5,487 bases of DNA. Source: Xenococcus sp039190385. Its GTDB lineage: Bacteria; Cyanobacteriota; Cyanobacteriia; Cyanobacteriales; Xenococcaceae. The notes below the pieces were generated by a model. The model saw only the letters and a program-made list of their open reading frames with translations. It had not been told where the DNA came from and did no database searches. Below are positions 1-5,373 of this stretch, piece by piece. Position 1 is the stretch's first letter, and each line of letters opens with the position of its first letter. The position numbers and the translations under genes were made by a program. The stretch spans positions 1 to 5,487 of the forward strand of contig JBCCYD010000418.1 in assembly GCA_039190385.1 (NCBI GenBank). The letters are read 5' to 3'.

Positions 1-146
1 TGAGAAATTGCATGTGCCATCATTCCTAATTGTTGGACAATCATATAACTACCAACAACCGCACATAAAACTCCTAATAACATGCCAACTACAATGGCGT
101 TGACCATAAATTCATAACGTAGTGGTTCTAACAACCATTCCAACAT
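1..146 (-). CDS. znuB: Zinc/metal ABC transporter permease, N-terminal fragment (ZnuB-like)
   Basis: This is the first 48 codons of an integral membrane subunit of the ABC-3 (ZnuB/MntB/TroB) family; the rest lies beyond the left edge. The protein would form the inner-membrane channel for a divalent metal handed over by the periplasmic binding protein. It opens MLEWLLEPLRYEFM, followed by a hydrophobic helix at about residues 15-37 (AIVVGMLLGVLCAVVGSYMIV) and then QQLGMMAHAIS. The last motif matches the conserved start of the family, where a similar H/D-AISH segment follows the first helix. The ATG at 144-146 has a purine-rich GGGGA about 7 bases upstream. It lies 34 bp after the stop of the ATPase gene on the same strand, so the two are probably co-transcribed. 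Zinc as substrate is inferred from the neighbours, not from this fragment. Confidence 0.85.
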   Translation of the reverse strand, partial: MLEWLLEPLRYEFMVNAIVVGMLLGVLCAVVGSYMIVQQLGMMAHAIS

Positions 147-180
147 TTAATTTTCCCCAAATTATCTTAATTATTAAGTA

Positions 181-903
181 TTAGATATTAGATGATAAAA
201 CATGGTTTTCGTAAGTAATATCAAGATTGCGCTGATTCAACACTTCCTCACGACGACCAAAGGCATTAATTTTCTTGTTGAGAAGTAAGATATCGCTATA
301 ATTTTTGATGCTTTCTCCCAAATCATGGCTCACTACCATGACAATTTTTCCTTGTTCTTTTAACTCATGAAAAATTTCAAAAATGATATTTTCCGTTTTT
401 CGATCCACCCCTACAAATGGTTCGTCAAAAAAGAATATTTCTGCTTGCTGAGCTAATGCACGGGCGAGAAAAACTCTTTGTTGCTGCCCACCAGAAAGTT
501 CACCGATTTGTCTATTTCTTAAATCCCAAATGTCCACCCTTTTTAATGCCATTTTTACCAGTTCCCGCGACTGACGCGAAGGATGTCGAAATAAACCCGT
601 TGGAATAGTCCGAGCCATCATCACCACATTTTTCACCTTTACTGGATAATCCCAATCAATTTGCGTTCGCTGTGGGACATAAGCAACTTTATCCAATTTC
701 TGTTTGAGGGGATTACCTCCGAAAGTAATTACACCACTAGTTGCTGGAATTAAATCCAACATAGCTTTGATCATTGTGCTTTTACCTGCTCCATTTGGCC
801 CGAATATACCGACTAATTGACCAGACTCTAAACTAAAGTTAATTTCTCTAAGTGCATAATTATCTCGATAACAAACTGACAGGTCTTTGACTTGCAATAT
901 CAC
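181..903 (-). CDS. znuC: Zinc/metal ABC transporter ATP-binding protein (ZnuC-like)
   Basis: This is the 240-residue cytoplasmic ATPase of a metal ABC importer, the usual length for ZnuC/MntA-type proteins. All nucleotide-binding motifs are present: Walker A GPNGAGKST at residues 35-43, the Q-loop in VPQR (Q78), the signature LSGGQ at 136-140, Walker B IFFFD with catalytic E161, the D-loop GVD at 165-167 and the switch H193 (SHD). The segment YVPQRTQIDWDYPVKV is typical of the Mn/Zn/Fe chelate subfamily, which couples to ABC-3 permeases. The start is a GTG at 901-903 giving MILQVKDLSV, the expected N-terminus; no ATG fits as well and no clear Shine-Dalgarno site is seen. The gene leads an operon with the permease and diverges from the znuA-like gene, sharing a region with a Zur-like operator. 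The family call is firm. Zinc rather than manganese or iron is inferred from the operator and the binding-protein ligands. Confidence 0.92.
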   Translation of the reverse strand: MILQVKDLSVCYRDNYALREINFSLESGQLVGIFGPNGAGKSTMIKAMLDLIPATSGVITFGGNPLKQKLDKVAYVPQRTQIDWDYPVKVKNVVMMARTIPTGLFRHPSRQSRELVKMALKRVDIWDLRNRQIGELSGGQQQRVFLARALAQQAEIFFFDEPFVGVDRKTENIIFEIFHELKEQGKIVMVVSHDLGESIKNYSDILLLNKKINAFGRREEVLNQRNLDITYENHVLSSNI

Positions 904-935
904 GGGAAAAACTTTATTTTTTGAATAACTGTAAA

Positions 936-964
936 CTATATAAGCTTGATATATCCTAATCCAA
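936..964 (-). promoter_or_regulatory. Candidate promoter for the znuC-znuB operon
   Basis: On the minus strand TTGGAT (959-964) and TATAGT (935-940) are 18 bp apart, giving a plausible sigma-70-type promoter about 30 bp upstream of the GTG of the ATPase gene. The match is moderate and the region is AT-rich, so chance similarity is possible. Confidence 0.35.
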
Positions 965-1008
965 AATTAATCGAGAACGCATAAAATCTTAAAATTTCAT
1001 AGATTGTA

Positions 1009-1037
1009 TTGAAAATAATTATCATTTGTTTTAACAT
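1009..1037 (+). promoter_or_regulatory. Candidate promoter for znuA, overlapping the Zur-like box
   Basis: TTGAAA (1009-1014) and TAACAT (1032-1037) are separated by 17 bp, a standard sigma-70 spacing, about 42 bp before the GTG of the lipoprotein gene. The -35 hexamer lies inside the Zur-like inverted repeat, so a bound repressor would block RNA polymerase. An alternative -10, TATATC at 1040-1045, is also present. Confidence 0.5.
1010..1024. promoter_or_regulatory. Zur-like operator, 7-1-7 inverted repeat
   Basis: The sequence TGAAAATAATTATCA is an inverted repeat of two 7-mers around one central base, with a single mismatch from perfect symmetry. It differs at one base from the TGATAATNATTATCA type of box reported for cyanobacterial Zur (FurB), a Fur-family repressor that binds DNA when zinc is sufficient. 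It lies between the divergent binding-protein and ATPase genes, where one site could control both units. Other Fur-family proteins bind related AT-rich palindromes, so the identity of the regulator is inferred. Confidence 0.7.
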
Positions 1038-1079
1038 TCTATATCACAAGTGACATTAACAGTACATTTCTAAAATAAA

Positions 1080-2087
1080 GTGATAAAATTACTACAAACT
1101 AATTCTCGCAAACTTCTGAGTACAGCTGCTTTGAGTGCAATCATAATTTTGACCGGATGTAACACCACTCAAAGCGAACAAACAACAGGGACAGAAGAAA
1201 CTACCGCTCAATCTACAGCAGATGATGATGGAAAACCACAAGTTGTCGCTTCATACAGCGTCATCTGTGACATGGTAGAAGAGATTGGTGCTGACAAAAT
1301 TGACAGCAATTGTTTAATAGATTACGACCAAGATCCCCACACCTACGAAGCTAAACCCTCAGACCGTAAAGCAATTGAGGATGCAGATGCAGTATTTTAT
1401 GCCGGGTTAAACTTTGAACCTTCCATTGTCGAGATGGCAGAAGCGACCGAAACCCCAGCACCAAAAATTCCTCTCCATGAAAAAGCAACTGCAAATGTGA
1501 TTCAAGTTGAGGAAGAAGGGGAAATAGAACCAGATCCTCATGTTTGGCATGATATTACTAATGGCAAAGAGATGGTGGCGTTAATCGGTGATACTTTAGC
1601 TCAGATTGACCCAGATAATGCGGATGCTTACAAGTCCAATGTGGAAAAATACAATACCGAATTAGATCAACTCGATGCTTGGATTAAACAGCAAATTGCG
1701 TTAATTCCAGCAGACAAGCGTAAGTTGATCACAACCCATGATGCGATGAGCTATTATGCGAGAGCTTACGGTTTAACAGTAGAAGGAACATTATTGGGAG
1801 TTAATACAGAAGAACAACCCAGCGCAACTAAGGTCAAGGAACTCTCTGAGGAAATCAAATCCAAAGGGGTTACCACTGTTTTTGCAGAGTTAACGGCTAA
1901 TGACAAAGTATTACAAGTAGTTGCTAAAGAAGCAGGAGTTGAAGTCACACCAGAACCCTTAATTGCTGACGGTATCGGTGCAAAAGGAACTCCAGAAGGA
2001 AGTTATACTGGTATGATTGAGTATAATACTTGCATTATCGTCAACAGTCTTAGCGATCAAGAATGTCAACCAATTGAGGATTCTTAG
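1080..2087 (+). CDS. znuA: Zinc/metal ABC transporter substrate-binding lipoprotein (ZnuA-like)
   Basis: This is a 335-residue cluster A-I (ZnuA/PsaA/TroA) metal-binding protein that captures a divalent metal in the periplasm for the divergent ATPase and permease. A lipoprotein signal covers residues 1-26, with lipobox LTGC and acylated Cys27, followed by a Thr/Glu-rich linker to about residue 52. The metal-ligand positions read H87 (DPHTYE), H154 (DPHVWHD), H220 (TTHDAMSYYARAYGL) and D297 (LIADG). H-H-H-D is the zinc-type set; manganese binders usually have Glu at the third position. The loop before H154 is acidic (EEEGEIE) and not His-rich, which is unusual for a zinc binder. Cysteine pairs C63/C78 and C318/C328 could form disulfides. 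The GTG at 1080-1082 is chosen because it gives a complete signal peptide and the next Met is internal. A Zur-like box lies 55 bp upstream and a strong palindrome 18 bp downstream of the stop. Confidence 0.93.
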   Translation: MIKLLQTNSRKLLSTAALSAIIILTGCNTTQSEQTTGTEETTAQSTADDDGKPQVVASYSVICDMVEEIGADKIDSNCLIDYDQDPHTYEAKPSDRKAIEDADAVFYAGLNFEPSIVEMAEATETPAPKIPLHEKATANVIQVEEEGEIEPDPHVWHDITNGKEMVALIGDTLAQIDPDNADAYKSNVEKYNTELDQLDAWIKQQIALIPADKRKLITTHDAMSYYARAYGLTVEGTLLGVNTEEQPSATKVKELSEEIKSKGVTTVFAELTANDKVLQVVAKEAGVEVTPEPLIADGIGAKGTPEGSYTGMIEYNTCIIVNSLSDQECQPIEDS

Positions 2088-2105
2088 GATTGGGGAAGAG
2101 TTCCA

Positions 2106-2141
2106 AAAGATCAGCTTTAGCGATCGCTAAAGCTGATCTTT
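2106..2141. terminator. Perfect 36-bp palindrome centred on HIP1, probable bidirectional terminator
   Basis: Two 18-base arms pair perfectly around the axis at 2123/2124, and the central eight bases are the HIP1 octamer GCGATCGC (2120-2127). As RNA it would form a stem of about 16 bp with a tiny loop. The arms end in AAAGATC and GATCTTT, so both strands have a short U run after the stem: CUUUA on plus, CUUUUGG on minus. It lies between the convergent ends of the znuA-like and oxidase genes, where one hairpin could stop transcription from both sides. The U tracts are short for a classical intrinsic terminator, so it may act instead as an mRNA 3' end stabiliser. Confidence 0.6.
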
Positions 2142-2200
2142 ATCCTATGCAAGACGCGACCAAGAAATTCACAGGTTTGATATAGTAGAGCGTTTAACCC

Positions 2201-4042
2201 CTATTGGCTGACAATCTCAACAGTCTGAGCGATTGAAGGAACACCTTGATCGGAGATGAGGAAGAGATTGTACATCCCTTCTGGAGCAACAAACGCATCT
2301 TCTGGCGCAGTGATCTCAAGTTTGCCCGGTTCTAGTTCTTGATACTGAATTACAACTCGGCGTTGATTCTGATCAAAGCTATGTGTGTGAGCACCCAGAG
2401 CCATAAGGACAACCCCATCAGATTCTGGCATTGATGCTGAGGCAAAATCAACAATGAGCTTAGACTTTCCGAGTACGAGTTTTTGCTCTGATATCTTGGT
2501 AATTTCTGGCCTAGGGCCTTGAAATAAATAGGGAGGACTGAAAATTCTTAGTTCTGGTCTTTCACAACCTATCCTATACTCACCCTGCTCAGCATCTTGA
2601 TAAATTCTCCCGCCGCCAATTAAAACCCGACCATCTTTCAATAACAATGAAATGTTATGGTATCCTCGCATTTGATCATCCTCAGTCCATGAACTGAGTT
2701 TGAGAAGTGTGTTCTGTTGCGGATCATAGATGATAGGTTTTGTTAGATCGCCTATATTTTCCTCTGGAACAAAATATTCCTCTCCGTTTACGATCAGAAC
2801 TGTTCCATCTGGAAGTATGGTTGACGCAGCTCTTTGCCTAGTAATACCAGTATCTAGAGAAGTCCATTTCATCTGGTAAGGGTCAAACTTATCAATACGT
2901 TGTCCCTCTTGGAGCCCTCCATTACCTCCGCCAACAATAACAATGTGCCCCTCCTCAGTGATAAATGCAGAGGTATCGTTCAAAGCCCCTCCCTGGGGTC
3001 GGCGTGCTTCAATAGGGGTAGTAAATCTTTCCTTTTCTGGTACATTCTCATCCAAGCTCAAAAATGCTAAGCCAGGTACAAATGAAGAATCCTCAGGATT
3101 AGGCGCTACACCACCGTAGATCACAACATGGCGCTCATAGCCATCAATTTTAACGGGCTTGGGTAACAGCATCGAATGGGGATAGTCGAAAACATCGATA
3201 CCAACTTGCAGTGGAGCATTGTCGTGATTCACCCAAATAGTCCAAGGATTCTGTCCTTCTTCAAATTTTCCAGAATCGAAAATAGTGACACTTCTATTCA
3301 GAAAGCTTATCTTATTAGGATTAAGAACACTGACCCATTTAGCCAATCCACCATTAACCAGGTTCCTGCCACCCGGTATTCTAGTAATGCTTGGGTACCA
3401 CATCATTCCCGTTTCGTACCAATCATCCCATGAGCCATCTTCAGGTGGAGTTGGTCCTCCTGGATTGGTATAAGCAACCTTTGAGAATTCTTCACCATCA
3501 AAAACTCGTGCGTAATTTAATCCAAATTCATCTTGTAGAAATGGAAAGGGATATTCAACATCGCCAAGATTGGTATATCTCGCACCACCCGTAAACAAAA
3601 TATCTCCATTTGGCAAGGGAGCATGACCAGAGCAATACAGCACATCTCCCTCCAGTTGAGGAGCTTCATCAATAGGCTGAATGTTTAAAGTTCCATCACT
3701 TATTGTATCTAGCTGTGTTGGGTCTAACAAAAAAGATGTCCCAAATGCTCGCCCCTCGAAATCTTCACAGGAGCGTTCTTTAGGGCGACTCCATCCAGTC
3801 AGCAGCACTTTCCCATCTGGCAGCAAATTGGCATGAATTGGAGCAACCCACCAACCTTGCTCAGGCTTAGGAATTTTGTCACTTCCGGGAAATGTGTCAG
3901 TCGTGTCCCTAAGAGTAGCAATTGGTCCCCATTTACCATCTTGAGCATAGTTAAGATTGCTATCCAATGTGGAAGACTGACAAGAGTAGAAGAAAAGTGA
4001 TAGAAGTACAACGAGTACTGGAAAAATACGAGGCTTAGTCAT
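2201..4042 (-). CDS. Galactose oxidase/glyoxal oxidase-like copper-radical oxidase, kelch + DUF1929, probable lipoprotein
   Basis: This 613-residue exported protein has the build of galactose oxidase and glyoxal oxidase, which oxidise alcohols or aldehydes with O2 to give H2O2. A hydrophobic signal (residues 7-20) ends in FYSC, so Cys21 is a likely though atypical lipid-anchor site. Seven kelch-like blades are recognisable, with strands such as LPDGKVLLTGW (74-84), LPNGDILFTGG, RIPGGRNLVNGG, HVVIYGG, GHIVIVGGG, LPDGTVLIVNG and LKDGRVLIGGG. The C-terminal DUF1929 domain starts near SPPYLFQGPRP (502-512). Expected active-site residues are all there: C137 (YCSGH) and Y216 (MWYPS) for the thioether Cys-Tyr radical, and Y461-H462 (GYHN) plus H554 (THSF) as copper ligands. 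The wide C137-Y216 spacing is nearer glyoxal oxidase than galactose oxidase. The substrate cannot be told. The ATG at 4040-4042 has GAGG (4050-4053) 7 bases upstream. It stands alone between a palindrome and a promoter region. Confidence 0.88.
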   Translation of the reverse strand: MTKPRIFPVLVVLLSLFFYSCQSSTLDSNLNYAQDGKWGPIATLRDTTDTFPGSDKIPKPEQGWWVAPIHANLLPDGKVLLTGWSRPKERSCEDFEGRAFGTSFLLDPTQLDTISDGTLNIQPIDEAPQLEGDVLYCSGHAPLPNGDILFTGGARYTNLGDVEYPFPFLQDEFGLNYARVFDGEEFSKVAYTNPGGPTPPEDGSWDDWYETGMMWYPSITRIPGGRNLVNGGLAKWVSVLNPNKISFLNRSVTIFDSGKFEEGQNPWTIWVNHDNAPLQVGIDVFDYPHSMLLPKPVKIDGYERHVVIYGGVAPNPEDSSFVPGLAFLSLDENVPEKERFTTPIEARRPQGGALNDTSAFITEEGHIVIVGGGNGGLQEGQRIDKFDPYQMKWTSLDTGITRQRAASTILPDGTVLIVNGEEYFVPEENIGDLTKPIIYDPQQNTLLKLSSWTEDDQMRGYHNISLLLKDGRVLIGGGRIYQDAEQGEYRIGCERPELRIFSPPYLFQGPRPEITKISEQKLVLGKSKLIVDFASASMPESDGVVLMALGAHTHSFDQNQRRVVIQYQELEPGKLEITAPEDAFVAPEGMYNLFLISDQGVPSIAQTVEIVSQ

Positions 4043-4049
4043 TGAAAAT

Positions 4050-4053
4050 CCTC
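4050..4053 (-). promoter_or_regulatory. Shine-Dalgarno site of the oxidase gene
   Basis: GAGG on the minus strand is followed by 7 bases and then the ATG at 4042. It is the clearest ribosome binding site in the window and fixes the start that yields the signal peptide. Confidence 0.6.
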
Positions 4054-4064
4054 AGCATAATTTA

Positions 4065-4093
4065 GATATAGAATCAAGCTCAATAAACGTAAA
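4065..4093 (-). promoter_or_regulatory. Candidate promoter of the oxidase gene
   Basis: On the minus strand TTTACG (4088-4093) and TATATC (4065-4070) are separated by 17 bp. Each hexamer matches the sigma-70 consensus at four of six bases. The -10 lies about 23 bp before the start codon. It is plausible only, given the AT-rich surroundings. Confidence 0.4.
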
Positions 4094-4270
4094 AATATGA
4101 GCATTAACTCAATATGAATTAGGTCAGTTATAGGTCACTCATGCTCTTAATATGCAAAATATATCTATACTTGACCATTAATTCATCTATAATTCAGATT
4201 ATTTTAGAATGAAATAGCTTATTAAAACTGTAACCTAACGAACTAAGGATATTTCTCAAGGAAGAAGATA

Positions 4271-4285
4271 TAGCGCTACGCGCTA
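4271..4285. repeat. Short perfect hairpin TAGCGC-TAC-GCGCTA
   Basis: Two 6-base arms, TAGCGC and GCGCTA, flank a 3-base loop. Its GC-richness stands out from the surrounding AT-rich DNA. Sequences of this type are scattered in intergenic DNA of many cyanobacteria. It directly abuts the heptamer run, suggesting both belong to one repeat-rich intergenic island. Confidence 0.6.
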
Positions 4286-4328
4286 GGGATTGGGGATTGG
4301 AGATTAGTGATTGGGAATTGGGGGATTA
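4286..4328 (+). repeat. Degenerate tandem heptamer repeat (STRR type)
   Basis: Read in steps of seven from 4286 the units are GGGATTG, GGGATTG, GAGATTA, GTGATTG and GGAATTG; a last GGGATTA follows after one extra G. Such short tandemly repeated repetitive sequences, often a form of GGGGATT or its complement, are a known feature of filamentous cyanobacterial intergenic DNA. No coding role is likely because seven is not a multiple of three. Confidence 0.75.
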
Positions 4329-4335
4329 GCTAATT

Positions 4336-4344
4336 TGGTATGAT
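4336..4344 (+). promoter_or_regulatory. Candidate extended -10 promoter of the TIR gene
   Basis: TGGTATGAT has the TGn extension in front of a TATGAT hexamer, about 72 bp before the ATG at 4417. No convincing -35 lies at the right distance; that place is taken by the heptamer run. The following TGATATATCA (4341-4350) is a 10-bp palindrome that could be an operator. Confidence 0.3.
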
Positions 4345-4416
4345 ATATCACTCTTGATTAACCGCTAAAATTTTGTAAAAATAAAGCTAGAATGCTTGCG
4401 GAAAAAAAGATCAACT

Positions 4417-5373
4417 ATGACCAAAATCTTTATCAGTCACAGTCATGCCGATGAAGCGATCGCAGATTTACTGATAGATTTTTTGGGTGAAGCGATGAAA
4501 ATCGATAAAGATGATATCCGTTGCACATCAGACCCAAATCATGGATTAGATTTTAGTTCTTCTTCGATAAGTGATCAGCTAAAAAATGATCTCAAGAACG
4601 CCACTGCATTAATAGTTATTGCAACGATAGATAGTTTGAAGTCGCCTTGGCTTTTATTCGAGGTTGGCTCATTTTGGACAACTGATAAATTGGTAGCGCC
4701 GATAATCGGGCCAGGATTAAAGATTGCTGATTTACCAGGTCTATTGAGAGGATATCGTAGTATTCAGATAGAGAAAGAAGATGTATTTTATGAACTGGGT
4801 GAATTAATCAATCAATTAGAGAAAAAGCTGGATGTTAAACAAATCGGTGCAAGCCGCAGGAAAGACAAAAAATTGAATGCTTTCATCAAAGGATTTCAAG
4901 ATTGGAAGCCTAAATTATCAACAATTACTCAGTCGCAAAAACAAGAAATTGAAAAGCTAGAAGCTCAAATACAAGAATTAAACAAAGATTTATCAGAAGC
5001 GCGATCGCAGAGTGTCCATCTTCAGGAAAAGGAAGAGAAAATTGCGCATTTAGAAAATGAATTGCTAGAAGCGCGATCGCAGAAGGAGACTGATCAAAAT
5101 GAAATAATTCATCTAAGAGAACAAATAGAAGAGCGATCTCAACAAAAACTTGAAATTAACCAAAAAAAGCAAAATCAAAATTTCATTGAACAATTGGGTG
5201 AATTAGAAATGATTTTTATTCCTAGTGGAACCTTAATTATGGATTTACCGGAAGAAGACAGCAATAATAAAAAATCTCAGCACGAAGTGACTGTTCAAGC
5301 TTTCTATATGGGAAAATTTCTTATAACTCATGCACTGTATCAAATAATCTATGCTTTACCCATAAGTCTCTAA
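4417..5373 (+). pseudogene. TIR - coiled-coil - FGE-sulfatase protein, 3' end truncated by an insertion sequence
   Basis: The 318-residue reading frame starts with a TIR domain (about 2-130). Its βA strand is KIFISHSHAD, and SPWLLFEVG (76-84) contains E82 at the place of the catalytic glutamate of NAD-cleaving TIR domains. A charged coiled coil follows (about 173-257) with three related blocks ending ARSQ, ARSQ and ERSQ. Residues 261-308 are the start of an FGE-sulfatase domain: LEMIFIPSGTLIM, QHEVTVQAFYMGKFLIT and ALYQ match the family opening. Family domains usually continue for some 200 residues more, but here the frame ends after YALPISL. That tail runs into an antisense transposase, so the natural C-terminus has been cut off. 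The ATG at 4417 is preferred over a TTG at 4396 because it puts the TIR strand at the N-terminus. TIR proteins of this kind act in signalling or anti-phage cell suicide; what this one senses is unknown, and the remnant may or may not be functional. Confidence 0.8.

Larger units (their letters stand above)
4043..4416. other. Intergenic region between divergent oxidase and TIR genes
   Basis: This 374-bp stretch has no credible gene. On the oxidase side it holds the candidate promoter and Shine-Dalgarno site listed separately, and a direct repeat of AGGTCA (4121-4126 and 4132-4137) spaced by about one helical turn. The part from 4145 to 4265 is AT-rich with nothing recognisable. From 4271 come a small hairpin and a run of degenerate heptamers, then a possible extended -10 for the TIR gene. 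Confidence 0.7.

Noticed and set aside
417..608. Open frame on the strand opposite the ATPase gene
   Set aside because: It lies wholly inside a well-supported ABC ATPase and its translation has no recognisable features; it is an antisense shadow.
1766..1948. Minus-strand open frame inside the znuA-like gene
   Set aside because: The translation is low-complexity Thr/Ser/Val and mirrors the coding strand; no independent support.
1080..2087. Manganese-binding MntC/PsaA assignment for the lipoprotein
   Set aside because: The third ligand position is His (TTHDA), where manganese binders usually have Glu, and a Zur-like box lies upstream; zinc is the better call, though not proven.
3176..3594. 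Three overlapping plus-strand open frames and a further minus-strand frame (3799-4011) within the oxidase gene
   Set aside because: The oxidase frame has seven kelch-like blades and its active-site residues through this region, so these are shadows.
4286..4328. CRISPR-like repeat array
   Set aside because: Units are 7 bp, degenerate and contiguous without spacers, which fits cyanobacterial tandem heptamers instead.
4396..4416. TTG start adding seven residues (MRKKRST) to the TIR protein
   Set aside because: The ATG at 4417 begins directly at the TIR first strand, as in most TIR proteins, and no better ribosome site supports the TTG.
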